DNA of 64,000 nucleotides from Maridesulfovibrio ferrireducens (GTDB lineage: Bacteria; Desulfobacterota; Desulfovibrionia; Desulfovibrionales; Desulfovibrionaceae). Positions within the stretch are counted from its first letter, which is position 1, and every line of letters starts with the position of its first letter. The DNA is taken from the NCBI RefSeq assembly GCF_016342405.1, contig NZ_JAEINN010000001.1:62001-126000 (forward strand), written 5' to 3'. Below the pieces are notes generated by a model. It was not told the origin of the DNA. It made no database searches and saw nothing but the letters and a program-made list of their open reading frames with translations. Made by a program: the position numbers and the translations under genes. Of the stretch, positions 25,945 to 34,252 are shown piece by piece.

Positions 25945-26059
25945 AAACAATGAAAAGTGAATAGTACATAATAATTCATTATTTTATTTACTATTTATAA
26001 TTATTAATTTTTATAAAAATGGCCTTGTTAATCGGATTATTGTACGATAGTTTCCGCCC

Positions 26060-26506
26060 ATGCGAAACACAGCTGATAGAATTAGACATACGTTACTTTT
26101 TGAAATAATTGGCATTTCTGCTTGCGTTCCCCTTGCGTCATGGATTCTTGGGAAAGGTCTTGCGCAGTTAGGAACAATGAGTTTGGCTATTTCATTTACC
26201 GCAATGTGTCTGAATTTTATCTTTAATTTGTTGTTTGATAAAGCGCTGATCAAGCTTGGAAGGCCGGTAAATATCAGGCCGACATGGATGAGAATATTTC
26301 ATGCTACGCTGTTTGAGGTGACCTTGCTTGCACTCACTCTTCCCGGTGTTGCATGGTGGCTGGATATGACTTTGTGGGATGCATTTGTTACGGATTTGGG
26401 TTTTGCTTTATTTTTTCTGGTTTATGCATTTTTCTTTAACTGGACGTACGATACGGTGTTTCCAATGCCTGCAACTCTTGTCCCTGCTACTGCTGAAAAT
26501 AATTAA
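26060..26506 (+). CDS. PACE-family efflux protein
   Basis: A 148-residue membrane protein with four predicted helices arranged as two repeats of the bacterial transmembrane pair (BTP) domain. RIRHTLLFEIIG and RIFHATLFEVTL are the two equivalent R-x2-H-x3-F-E motifs; the first glutamate corresponds to the functional glutamate of AceI. NFIFNLLFDKAL is the N-x2-F-x4-D motif. The family exports chlorhexidine, acriflavine and probably short-chain diamines using the proton gradient. It is monocistronic and converges with the DUF697-like gene 10 nt away. A TetR- or LysR-type neighbour regulator is not present. Confidence 0.85.
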   Translation: MRNTADRIRHTLLFEIIGISACVPLASWILGKGLAQLGTMSLAISFTAMCLNFIFNLLFDKALIKLGRPVNIRPTWMRIFHATLFEVTLLALTLPGVAWWLDMTLWDAFVTDLGFALFFLVYAFFFNWTYDTVFPMPATLVPATAENN

Positions 26507-26515
26507 CTCTATCGT

Positions 26516-27679
26516 TTATTTTCTTTTTCGAAATAACTTGCCGAGAACAGACTTCTTTTTGTTTCGTGCGCTTTCTTCGTTGTTATAATTTTCTTCCTGA
26601 GAGCTGTTCCCTTCCTGATAATCAGGTTCTGTTGCTTCTTCCTTATTCTTTCCTGAAAAACTTGCAAAATTTGCAACCTTCTGGGCTTGCCGGGCTGAAT
26701 AACGTGCGGCCTTTCCCGTCGCTTCGAATGCTTTATCTTTTGAATCCACAACCTTTCTTGCCGCGCTCATGGCCTTATCACCAGCTGAACGTGTAATTGT
26801 TTTCAAGTAGACTGAGGTGATCATCTTTGTAGAATTGACGGCAATGGAGAGCAGCAAGCCTGCGGCCTCTTTGAGTACTCCTCTGCGATATCCGGCGGTT
26901 TTTTTATCCGTTCTGTAACTGAAATGGCCACGTGTGATGATGCCGACTCTCAGTGCTAGAAACGCATTGGTGGAACCGTCCAGTATGGACGCGGTTATTA
27001 TAGAGGTCAGCCCGCCGGCTCCGGGAATCATGCCGAGAGCCGAACCTGCCAGAACGGGCGACATTATCGCTTCAATCTGCGATTGAATGTCCAGATCTTC
27101 CACTGCGCTTGCAAAAAAAGCCGTTACTGCTACATTTGAGTATACGGAAATCATATCCCGTAAGGACGGGCGCTGATTGTAAATTTTAGAGACATCCCAA
27201 ACCAGCTTGGTGAGCGACCCCAGCACGATAAATGAATCAAGCTTGCCGTTCTGCGAAATAGCAGTGCTTAGAAATATCCGCGAAGCTACGGATTTCATTT
27301 TTTCTGTGGAAATTTCGTCCAGACCGTTCAAAGCAAGATCGAGATCCTCATTTCTTGAAAGATTAAGTTTCATTTTGCGCACATGTTTATTACTGCGCAG
27401 TCTTTTACGCAGTTTGCGTATATATTTTTCTTGTTCGGCGGGAGTAGGGTTATCCGGCATGGTCAAGGGTCCGGGGCGGAAAATAAACATCACCAACGGG
27501 CTGATACATATGATCAAAAACAACCCGCTCAGTCCGAATAAAATGTAATCATATGACTGTGGAAAGTATGCGGCACAAAGCTGTGCCAGCGCTGAAATCT
27601 GATTCAGCATGAATATAATAAAACCCGCAAGCAGCAGAAACATTCCGGCAGATATTAATCTGGTCAGCGTTTTTGACAT
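26516..27679 (-). CDS. DUF697-like membrane protein
   Basis: A 387-residue protein with two transmembrane helices near residues 8-28 and 44-66, then a cytoplasmic region resembling the DUF697/YcjF family. LVWDVSKIYNQRPSLRDMIS and SPVLAGSALGMIPGAGGLTS are the characteristic stretches, with glycine-rich possibly membrane-associated helices. The last 80 residues are acidic and then lysine-rich (GKLFRKRK), a low-complexity tail. DUF697 partners are often GTPases, but none is adjacent here. Function unknown; an envelope-stress or membrane-organisation role is the usual guess. Confidence 0.7.
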   Translation of the reverse strand: MSKTLTRLISAGMFLLLAGFIIFMLNQISALAQLCAAYFPQSYDYILFGLSGLFLIICISPLVMFIFRPGPLTMPDNPTPAEQEKYIRKLRKRLRSNKHVRKMKLNLSRNEDLDLALNGLDEISTEKMKSVASRIFLSTAISQNGKLDSFIVLGSLTKLVWDVSKIYNQRPSLRDMISVYSNVAVTAFFASAVEDLDIQSQIEAIMSPVLAGSALGMIPGAGGLTSIITASILDGSTNAFLALRVGIITRGHFSYRTDKKTAGYRRGVLKEAAGLLLSIAVNSTKMITSVYLKTITRSAGDKAMSAARKVVDSKDKAFEATGKAARYSARQAQKVANFASFSGKNKEEATEPDYQEGNSSQEENYNNEESARNKKKSVLGKLFRKRK

Positions 27680-27876
27680 TATATACCTCGCCCGTTTCGG
27701 GCTTTTTAATCGGTCTTATCTCTTTCTATATAATTGCAGTCTCATACGTCAAACAGGGAAAAATAAAGAATATATTTTTTTACGCATAATTTCTCTTTTA
27801 ACTCTCAAGCAAATTCAATACCGTTAATTTTTAAAATTATTGTAGCACTTTGCGTAAATTCGCAATGGAGTAGTAA

Positions 27877-28803
27877 TTGTATAACGAAAGGTCAGCCGTA
27901 CGAGTCGGAATTGTACAAGTTCTTGCCGGATCTGCGCTAATTTCACTGGTGGGCATTTTTATAAAAATACTAGTTGTTGATTACGCCTTGCCCGTTCTTG
28001 TTATGGGATTTTGGCGTAATTTGTTCGTCTGCGGAATTTTGCTGGTGGCGCTGAAAATTAAGAGCCCCGCATTATTGCGGGCCGGACGTGAAAATATCTT
28101 TTTGCTGGGAAGCTACGGGCTGGTTCTGGCGCTGTTGAACGGAATATGGGGTGGGTCCGTGTTTTTCAACGGGGCCGGAGTGGCAACGGTTTTGGTGTAT
28201 GTTTCCGTGCCTATCACTGTTCTGGGTCAATGGTGGCTCGGAGGCGGAAAACCTTCGGCGCGGATTATTCCTTCCATCGTTTTTTGCATGGTCGGTTGTG
28301 CGCTTGTCTGCGGAGTGCAGGGAATTTCAGACTTTGCGTTGACACCTATAGGAATTTTTCTGGGATTATTTTCGGGTATTTTTTATGCGGCTTATGGTCT
28401 TATGGGCAGGGCGTGTGCCCTTCGGGGATTGAATCCATTTACCGTGCTTATGTATATTTTCGGCTTTGCCGCATTTTTTATGCTCATAGCAAATTTATTC
28501 TCGGGCGGAGTTATCCCCGGAGCCGCAAGCGAACCTGCACAGATTTTAATGCCGGATGTACCGCTGAAGGTGTGGGGTATCATTTTGACACTTGCCATCG
28601 GGCCGACCATGACCGGCTGGATGCTTATCAATATGAGTATGTCCCGTTTGTCTCCTTCGGTGGTGAATATTTTACTGACCACAGAACCCATGATGACAGC
28701 ACTGGTTGCCATACCTGTTCTGGGAGAATTTATGACCACGATGCAGTGGGCGGGGTGCTTTATGATTATCGGCGGGGTTGTTCTGCTTAAGAGGCGAAAT
28801 TAA
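27877..28803 (+). CDS. EamA/DMT-family transporter
   Basis: A 308-residue integral membrane protein with about ten hydrophobic helices in two EamA repeats. LAGSALISLVGIFIKILVV begins the first repeat; FLGLFSGIFYAAYGLMGRAC begins the second, and TTEPMMTALVAIPVLGEFMT is the typical repeat-end motif with its conserved glutamate. The start codon is TTG at 27877 with GGAG seven bases upstream; there is no nearby in-frame ATG. These drug/metabolite transporters export amino acids, nucleotide metabolites or similar compounds; substrate unknown. The gene ends before a bidirectional terminator shared with ychF. Confidence 0.83.
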   Translation: MYNERSAVRVGIVQVLAGSALISLVGIFIKILVVDYALPVLVMGFWRNLFVCGILLVALKIKSPALLRAGRENIFLLGSYGLVLALLNGIWGGSVFFNGAGVATVLVYVSVPITVLGQWWLGGGKPSARIIPSIVFCMVGCALVCGVQGISDFALTPIGIFLGLFSGIFYAAYGLMGRACALRGLNPFTVLMYIFGFAAFFMLIANLFSGGVIPGAASEPAQILMPDVPLKVWGIILTLAIGPTMTGWMLINMSMSRLSPSVVNILLTTEPMMTALVAIPVLGEFMTTMQWAGCFMIIGGVVLLKRRN

Positions 28804-28823
28804 AAGATACATTATTGATCACA

Positions 28824-28854
28824 AAAAAAGGGAGCCGCGAACGGCTCCCCTTTT
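28824..28854. terminator. bidirectional rho-independent terminator
   Basis: An eight-base-pair perfect stem (GGGAGCCG/CGGCTCCC, 28830-28849) with a four-base loop sits between the convergent EamA and ychF genes. A run of A's precedes it and T's follow it, so it can terminate from either side; the minus-strand run of seven T's after ychF is the stronger. Confidence 0.85.
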
Positions 28855-28875
28855 ACTTTGGTGCTTTTAAAATCT

Positions 28876-29976
28876 CTATACGTTGAAGAGGAAATGAACA
28901 ACGTCGCCATCTTTGAAGACGTATTCTTTACCTTCTGAACGCAGAACTCCGGCCGCGCGACAGGCTGCTTCTGTACCGTGCTTAACGTAGTCTTCGTAAC
29001 CGATAACTTCAGCGCGGATGAATCCTTTTTCAAAGTCCGTATGGATGGCGGCGGCGGCACGTGGTGCTTTATCCCCGTCATTAATGGTCCATGCGCGAAC
29101 TTCTTTTACTCCGGCAGTAAAGTAGCTGATCATGCCGAGGGTTTTGAACCCTGTGCGGATGATTTTAGCAAGGCCGGATTCGGTCACGCCGTAAGATTCA
29201 AGGAAATCCTGATATTCTTCATCTTCAAGACCGATCAGTTCTTCTTCCATCTTGGCGGAAATTTTTACGAACGCAGCGCCGCGTTCTTCTGCAAGTTTCA
29301 TTACGGATTTAACGTAATCATTATCTTCTGTCAGGCCGTCTTCATCAACGTTCGCGCAGTAGATAACTTTTTTAGCAGTGATTAAGCGCAGGTCTTTGAG
29401 CAGCTCATCCATGATGTCGGTGTCGAGTTTGTCATATGTGTTGGCTGGGTTGCCTTCGTTCATGTACTCAAGCAGTTTTCTGCCTTCCTCGACTTTAGGG
29501 CCGAAAGATTTGTCACCTTTGATCTGCTTAGCCATGCGTTCAACACGGTTTTCAAGAACCTGAACATCGGAAAGAATGAGTTCGGTTTCAATAATATCAA
29601 TATCGCGGATAGGGTCGACAGAGTTGGAAACATGGATAACATCGTCATTGTCGAAACAGCGGACAACATGAAGAATGGCCTGTGTTTCGCGGATGTTACC
29701 AAGAAATTTATTACCGAGTCCTTCACCTTTACTGGCTCCGGCAACAAGTCCGGCGATATCGATGAAGTCTACAGTGGAACTTTGAACCCGCTGAGGATTA
29801 ACAAGCTCGGAAAGCTTATCAAGGCGAACGTCCGGCACTGGGACAACAGCCTTATTAGGTTCAATGGTACAGAATGCGTAGTTTGCACTTTCTGCGTTCT
29901 GAGCTTTTGTGAGGGCATTAAAAAGTGTGGATTTGCCGACATTAGGCAAGCCCACGATTCCTATACTAAGGGCCAT
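28876..29976 (-). CDS. ychF: redox-regulated ATPase YchF
   Basis: A 366-residue Obg-related P-loop ATPase. IGIVGLPNVGKSTLFNAL is the Walker A region, FIDIAGLVAGASKGEGLGNK is the switch II/G3 motif, and the C-terminal TGS-like domain is seen in LGMISYFTAGVKEVRAW and VIGYEDYVKHG. NYAFCTIEPN lies just after the P-loop as in all YchF proteins. YchF binds ribosomes and prefers ATP to GTP; it is implicated in stress responses. It is a normal-length housekeeping copy transcribed alone. Confidence 0.95.
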   Translation of the reverse strand: MALSIGIVGLPNVGKSTLFNALTKAQNAESANYAFCTIEPNKAVVPVPDVRLDKLSELVNPQRVQSSTVDFIDIAGLVAGASKGEGLGNKFLGNIRETQAILHVVRCFDNDDVIHVSNSVDPIRDIDIIETELILSDVQVLENRVERMAKQIKGDKSFGPKVEEGRKLLEYMNEGNPANTYDKLDTDIMDELLKDLRLITAKKVIYCANVDEDGLTEDNDYVKSVMKLAEERGAAFVKISAKMEEELIGLEDEEYQDFLESYGVTESGLAKIIRTGFKTLGMISYFTAGVKEVRAWTINDGDKAPRAAAAIHTDFEKGFIRAEVIGYEDYVKHGTEAACRAAGVLRSEGKEYVFKDGDVVHFLFNV

Positions 29977-30097
29977 ATCGGTGGTACTCCTGAATTCTTT
30001 ATTGTGGGGGCAGGGTGTTTAAAACAGACCTACGCGGCCCTCAATACCTTGCTTCGCGGTGTTGGGCAAGGGAAGAATGGGGGGTGGAATTGGTGTG

Positions 30098-30125
30098 TTG
30101 ACAAATATTCATTGTAGGTTATATT
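30098..30125 (+). promoter_or_regulatory. promoter of the higBA-like pair, probably leaderless
   Basis: TTGACA (30098-30103), a 16-base spacer and TATATT (30120-30125) form a near-consensus sigma-70 promoter. The expected start point is about 30132, which is the A of the toxin ATG. No Shine-Dalgarno sequence precedes that ATG, so the toxin message may be leaderless. Confidence 0.65.
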
Positions 30126-30131
30126 TTGATT

Positions 30132-30482
30132 ATGGAATGGGAAATAATTTTATGTGACGAGTTCGAGCTTGAATTCGCAGACTTCAATGAAAAATTGCAA
30201 GACGAGCTTATGGCTCATCTTATAGTTCTTCGTAAGTTTGGACCTGCGTTAGGGCGTCCTTTGGTGGATAGTCTTAATCAGTCAAAAATAGGTAATATGA
30301 AAGAGTTGCGTTTCAGCTTTGATAAACAGCCGCATCGATATTTTTTTGCTTTTGATCCTGAGAGACGGGCAATTATTCTGGTGGGTGGAAGCAAAGCCAA
30401 TGACAAGAAATTTTATAAGAAACTAATTCCAATTGCGAATGAACGTTTTAAGAATCATTTGAAACATCAGGGGAGGAAATAA
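30132..30482 (+). CDS. HigB/RelE-type toxin (Gp49-like)
   Basis: A protein of about 116 residues of the phage-derived Gp49-like/HigB family. MKELRFSFDKQPHRYFFAFD is the central RelE-fold strand pair with the conserved arginine; RAIILVGGSKANDKKFYKKL is the hallmark C-terminal segment (the usual form being L-x-x-G-F-x-K). These toxins cleave mRNA on the ribosome. The antitoxin follows after a 2-nt gap, the toxin-first order typical of higBA. The ATG at 30132 is preferred over an in-frame TTG six bases earlier, because the promoter's expected start point coincides with it. Confidence 0.83.
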   Translation: MEWEIILCDEFELEFADFNEKLQDELMAHLIVLRKFGPALGRPLVDSLNQSKIGNMKELRFSFDKQPHRYFFAFDPERRAIILVGGSKANDKKFYKKLIPIANERFKNHLKHQGRK

Positions 30483-30484
30483 AC

Positions 30485-30802
30485 ATGGCACGTAATCTAA
30501 ATGATATGCTGAGGGAACTTCCCGAAGAGCGGCAAAGTCGAATTAAGGCTAGGGCAGATCAACTTTTCATGGAAGTTACTCTGCACGAACTTCGTAAGGA
30601 GCTTGGGCTTTCGCAGGTAGAACTTGCGGAAATTTTAAAGGTATCACAAGCTTCTGTTTCAAAACAGGAACGGCAAACAGACATGCAGATCAGCACTCTA
30701 TGTCAGATTATCCATGCGATGGGCGGCACTTTGAAGGTCACGGCTTCTATACCCGGCAAGGGGGAGTTTAAGTTGACTCAGTTTGAGGAGTGTGGGCAGT
30801 AA
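30485..30802 (+). CDS. HigA/XRE-type antitoxin
   Basis: A 105-residue DNA-binding protein. The helix-turn-helix is in LRKELGLSQVELAEILKVSQ and SVSKQER, with a short C-terminal dimerisation tail (GGTLKVTASIPGKGEF). It should neutralise the upstream toxin and, as in other higBA pairs, repress the shared promoter. AGGAAATAAAC supplies its ribosome-binding site inside the toxin end, so translation is coupled and made more efficient than that of the possibly leaderless toxin. This is the usual way to keep antitoxin in excess. Confidence 0.85.
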   Translation: MARNLNDMLRELPEERQSRIKARADQLFMEVTLHELRKELGLSQVELAEILKVSQASVSKQERQTDMQISTLCQIIHAMGGTLKVTASIPGKGEFKLTQFEECGQ

Positions 30803-30822
30803 AGTTGGATTAAAAATTACTT

Positions 30823-31557
30823 CTAAATAGAATCAATCATTGACTGAATTATATCTTCTTTGCGGTATCCATCAATGAAACTAAAGCCCGCGAAAACTTC
30901 ATATAGAAAGCGACCAAGAGATTTTATTTCATCATAATCATTGGTTGTATTTTTAAGTCTATAGACTTGTTGAGAAAGGGTTTTAAAAAATGTGAAGACT
31001 TTTTCATTTTCAATGTCAACATTGTTTAGTACTAAAGATATTTCTGTCATAAAAATTTCCATTTCAGTAAGTAGCGAGATTAAAATTTTCCCCTCTAGCC
31101 TATTCACGACTTGTTGCCATTTATTTTGTGAATCGCCATTTTTTTTATTGAAATGAAGCCTGAATTTATCTTGGTCCATTAGTTCTTCAATTATATCATC
31201 TGAATAGGGATATGTTTCTACACTGAGAAATAGTGTAAGTACATCCTTTTTAAAATATTTATATTGCAGATTTAGTCTTTTCTTTATTCTTTTTTTTCTT
31301 TGCCGTTCTGGTAAGTATACTAAAATTGTATAAAAGGTGATGCTCACAAGGAAACCGCTAGAAATATTAAATATAAGAGTATTACCGATCAAAAATTTTT
31401 CAAAAAGTATTTTAAAATAAGAAGATTTTAAAAATATAGGGATAGGTTCATTACAGCTTTTTAAGACTAAGAATAAACTTATGATAAATCCTAATGCAAT
31501 AGGTGAATAGATTGTTTTAACAATTAATTTTAGTTTGTTATCTTTTGAATTAGCCAT
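30823..31557 (-). CDS. membrane protein of unknown function
   Basis: A protein of about 244 residues that I do not recognise. Two hydrophobic segments lie near residues 18-34 (PIALGFIISLFLVLKSC) and 58-78 (NISSGFLVSITFYTILVYLP), followed by a basic patch (RKKRIKKR) and a soluble, helical C-terminal domain rich in acidic and leucine residues. The ATG at 31557 is chosen; the frame stays open further upstream but without a convincing start. Base composition is visibly more AT-rich than the flanking genes, which suggests recent acquisition together with the neighbouring toxin-antitoxin pair. Function unknown. Confidence 0.6.
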   Translation of the reverse strand: MANSKDNKLKLIVKTIYSPIALGFIISLFLVLKSCNEPIPIFLKSSYFKILFEKFLIGNTLIFNISSGFLVSITFYTILVYLPERQRKKRIKKRLNLQYKYFKKDVLTLFLSVETYPYSDDIIEELMDQDKFRLHFNKKNGDSQNKWQQVVNRLEGKILISLLTEMEIFMTEISLVLNNVDIENEKVFTFFKTLSQQVYRLKNTTNDYDEIKSLGRFLYEVFAGFSFIDGYRKEDIIQSMIDSI

Positions 31558-31675
31558 AATTATTAATACTTGAACCTCCGAAGTAGGTCCAGTTTTTCGA
31601 TATATGAAATAACAGTTTGTATTCTGCCTAAACAATCCTCTTTACGCATTCCCACAATAATTCTACAAAGCGCTG

Positions 31676-32863
31676 ATGAACAACTCCGATATTAACACTG
31701 ACTTCGACGTAATTATTTTAGGTGCGGGCGCATCCGGTCTTTACTGTGCCATGCACGCTGCCAAAAGGGGCAAACGTGTGCTGGTTCTGGACCATGCGGG
31801 CAAGGCTGCCCGTAAGCTCCGGGTTACCGGCGGCGGAAAATGTAACTTTACTAACATGAGTGTCGAGCCTGAGAACTACCTCGGTGCTAACCCTCATTTT
31901 TGTAAATCCGCACTGGCTCGTCATAACCAGTGGGACTTTATAGAATTTATTTCCGAAGCGGGTATTGCTTACGAAGATCGTAACGAAGGTGAGCTTTTCA
32001 CTTTGGATGGTGCCGGACAGATTGCCGGACTTCTCGTTTCCAAATGTCACCGCCTTGGTGTCGAAACTCTGCTCGACCGCAACATTGATTCCGTAGAAGG
32101 GCGTGGACCTTTCACCGTGACAACCGGCGTGGAGATTTTCGAAGCCCCATCACTTGTTGTGGCGCTCGGCTCCCCGACTTGGCCTTCTGTGGGCGCAACA
32201 GCTCTCGGTTATAACATTGCCGACCAGTACGCACACCGCATTGTTTATCCTCATCCCGGCCTTGTTCCGCTTATGATTGGCGGCCCGAATGGTAAAATAT
32301 GTGAAGAGCTCAGCGGCAACTCATTGCCTGTCCGCATCAGTTGCGACGGTGTGAGCTTTGAAGGTGATATGCTTTTCACTCACAAAGGTATTTCCGGACC
32401 TGCGGCATTACAGATTTCATCTTACTGGCGCAAAGGTTCCAGCATAGATATTGATCTGCTGCCCGGTCAGAACTTTGGTGATGTGCTTGAAGATTTTCGC
32501 ACGGAAAATATTGCTTTGCATTCTTTCATGGCTAGATATTTCTCCCGTAAACTCGTGGACGTACTGCTCACAGGTGAAGACGCAGAAACTCCCGTCAGCC
32601 AGCTTACTAAAGAGCGTCGTCTTGCATTGTCTGAACGTGTTCATTGCTGGACTCTTAAGCCAGAGGGGACAGAAGGGTACGCCAAGGCAGAAGTTGTTGT
32701 GGGCGGCGTGGATACTAATCAAGTGTCGTCTAAGACAATGGAATCTAAGAAGGTTCCCGGATTATACTTTATCGGCGAAGTTTTGGACGTAACAGGCTGG
32801 CTGGGCGGATATAATCTGCAATGGGCTTGGTCATCCGCTTTTGCTGCTGCTGAGTATGTATAA
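31676..32863 (+). CDS. HI0933-family flavoprotein (BaiN/YhiN-like)
   Basis: A 395-residue FAD-dependent oxidoreductase. VIILGAGASGLYCAMHAAKR is the N-terminal dinucleotide-binding motif; VTGGGKCNFTNM is the family signature; ALGSPTWPSVGATALGYNIA is the central motif, and LYFIGEVLDVTGWLGGYNLQ with WAWSSAFAAAEYV is the C-terminal FAD-contact region. BaiN-type enzymes reduce flavins or steroid enones; most homologues have no assigned substrate. It is monocistronic with a hairpin element just downstream. Confidence 0.87.
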   Translation: MNNSDINTDFDVIILGAGASGLYCAMHAAKRGKRVLVLDHAGKAARKLRVTGGGKCNFTNMSVEPENYLGANPHFCKSALARHNQWDFIEFISEAGIAYEDRNEGELFTLDGAGQIAGLLVSKCHRLGVETLLDRNIDSVEGRGPFTVTTGVEIFEAPSLVVALGSPTWPSVGATALGYNIADQYAHRIVYPHPGLVPLMIGGPNGKICEELSGNSLPVRISCDGVSFEGDMLFTHKGISGPAALQISSYWRKGSSIDIDLLPGQNFGDVLEDFRTENIALHSFMARYFSRKLVDVLLTGEDAETPVSQLTKERRLALSERVHCWTLKPEGTEGYAKAEVVVGGVDTNQVSSKTMESKKVPGLYFIGEVLDVTGWLGGYNLQWAWSSAFAAAEYV

Positions 32864-32878
32864 AGAATAGAAAAGAAT

Positions 32879-32950
32879 GGGTGATTTCGCCTTCGGCTGG
32901 ACCAGAAGGCCCGCGGCCCTCTGGACTCTCGTTTTGGGGGAAGGCTTTTA
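32879..32950. repeat. Desulfovibrio-type intergenic hairpin element
   Basis: An intergenic GC-rich element containing CGCCTTCGGC, then a near-perfect palindrome (32902-32924: CCAGAaGGCC-CGC-GGCCcTCTGG), and a CTGGACTCTCGTTTTGGGGG tail. The word order resembles intergenic repeats I recall from other Desulfovibrio genomes, with the CTGGACTC(C/T)C box. It is the only clear copy in this window. Role unknown; it may end transcription of the flavoprotein gene. Confidence 0.5.
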
Positions 32951-32981
32951 GCTGAAAATATAAATCGGCTTTCGGTAATTA

Positions 32982-33356
32982 TTAATTACTGGAAGTCGAT
33001 TTTTCTATGGTCTGAACTAAAATTTCGATATCAAACGGCTTGCTGACATAATATTTTATGTTTGCTTTTTCAAAATCGTCGTGAGTGTCTTGTAAGGAAT
33101 GTCCGGTCATGGCAATGATCGGAGTTTTGGATTTTTCTCCGAAAACGGAACTGTCTTGAATCCTTTTGGCGGCTTCAAGTCCACTCATTTCCGGCATTTC
33201 TATATCCATGAGGATGCAGTCAAAGTCGTTATTTTTTAGCAACTCAAGCACTTGCAAGCCGTTTACAGCCGTGGTCACCGTATATCCGCGTTTTTCCAGC
33301 AGTCTGGATGCGGAGAGCAGATTTATTTTTTCGTCGTCGGCTAAAAGTATTTTCAT
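32982..33356 (-). CDS. single-domain response regulator (CheY-like receiver)
   Basis: A 124-residue receiver domain with no output domain. ILLADDEKINLL holds the acidic pair, CILMDIEMPEMSGLEAAKRI the phospho-accepting aspartate, PIIAMTGHSL the conserved threonine and YYVSKPFDIEILV the lysine. No histidine kinase is adjacent. It may be a stand-alone signalling protein in a phosphorelay or a chemotaxis-type regulator; it lies downstream of the hdr-flx operon but is separated by a hairpin. Confidence 0.88.
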   Translation of the reverse strand: MKILLADDEKINLLSASRLLEKRGYTVTTAVNGLQVLELLKNNDFDCILMDIEMPEMSGLEAAKRIQDSSVFGEKSKTPIIAMTGHSLQDTHDDFEKANIKYYVSKPFDIEILVQTIEKSTSSN

Positions 33357-33381
33357 CCAGCTCGTGTGCTTGATTTTTTAA

Positions 33382-33412
33382 CAGCGCCCCGTTTTTTGGA
33401 AACAGGGCGCTG
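33382..33412 (-). terminator. hairpin after the hdr-flx operon
   Basis: A 13-base-pair stem with one wobble (CAGCGCCC.GTTT type) lies just after flxA on the minus strand. The following bases (TTAAAAAATC) give only a poor U-tract, so it may be a weak terminator allowing some read-through into the receiver gene. Confidence 0.55.
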
Positions 33413-33419
33413 AATTTAA

Positions 33420-34250
33420 TTACATTTCGTTAGGAAGTTTTTTCAGCTGTGCGTATGTGTAAACAGGGCCATCCTGACAAACATAGCTGGTTCCGATGTT
33501 ACAACGTCCGCATATGCCGATACCGCATTTCATGCGTTTTTCAAGGGTGGTATAAATCTGCTCATCCTCGAAGCCGAGTTTTGCGAGCGCCTGAACTGTG
33601 AACTTAATCATGATCGGCGGACCGCAAGTTATCGCTACGCAGTTTTTAGGAGAAGGATTAATATCCAGAAGTACATTCGGGATTAGACCCACGTTGTGCT
33701 CCCAGCCTTCAAAAGGTGCGTCGATGGTCAGATGCGTATCAAGATCATCTCTTTCCAGCCATTCGGGAAGTTCATAGCTGAACGCCATGTCTACCGGGCT
33801 TCTTGCTCCGTAGAGCAGAGTGATTTTGCCGTAATCTTTACGATTATCGAGCATGAAAAGCAGCAGTGTGCGAAGCGGTGCCATACCGATTCCGCCACCG
33901 ACGAAGACGATGTCTTTGCCTTTCATATCTTCGTAAGGGAACGCATTGCCGAGCGGAGCGCGAACCCCGATCTGATCTCCGGCGCTTAAGGTGTGAAGCA
34001 TTGAAGTTACTTCACCGGTCTTCATTACGCTGAATTGCAGGTAATCCATGCGGGTAGGGGAGGAATTGATTACAAAAGTGGCCTCTCCTATTCCGAATGC
34101 GGACAGCTGTCCGACCTGACCCGGACCGAAAGTGAAATCTTTTTTCAAGTTCGGGTTGTTCAGCGTAACGCGGAAGGTTTTGATAGTCGGAGTCTCTTCA
34201 ATCACTTCCTGAATAGTCGCCATTGCCGGCAGATAAGGATTACTATTCAT
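33420..34250 (-). CDS. flxA: FlxA: FAD/NAD(P)H-binding oxidoreductase subunit
   Basis: A 276-residue PyrK/ferredoxin-reductase-like subunit. FGPGQVGQLSAFGIGEATF is the flavin-binding motif; DIVFVGGGIGMAPLRTLLLF is the NAD(P) site; CGIGICGRCNIGTSYVC near the C-terminus (spacing C-x4-C-x2-C-x7-C) binds a [2Fe-2S] cluster. In sulfate reducers FlxA takes electrons from NADH for the Flx-Hdr complex, which bifurcates them to ferredoxin and a disulfide acceptor, thought to be DsrC. It is the last gene of the hdrCBA-flxDCBA operon. Confidence 0.88.
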   Translation of the reverse strand: MNSNPYLPAMATIQEVIEETPTIKTFRVTLNNPNLKKDFTFGPGQVGQLSAFGIGEATFVINSSPTRMDYLQFSVMKTGEVTSMLHTLSAGDQIGVRAPLGNAFPYEDMKGKDIVFVGGGIGMAPLRTLLLFMLDNRKDYGKITLLYGARSPVDMAFSYELPEWLERDDLDTHLTIDAPFEGWEHNVGLIPNVLLDINPSPKNCVAITCGPPIMIKFTVQALAKLGFEDEQIYTTLEKRMKCGIGICGRCNIGTSYVCQDGPVYTYAQLKKLPNEM

Positions 34251-34252
34251 TG

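Noticed and set aside
30126-30131. Toxin start at TTG
   Set aside because: It would lie upstream of the expected transcription start; the ATG at 30132 fits better.
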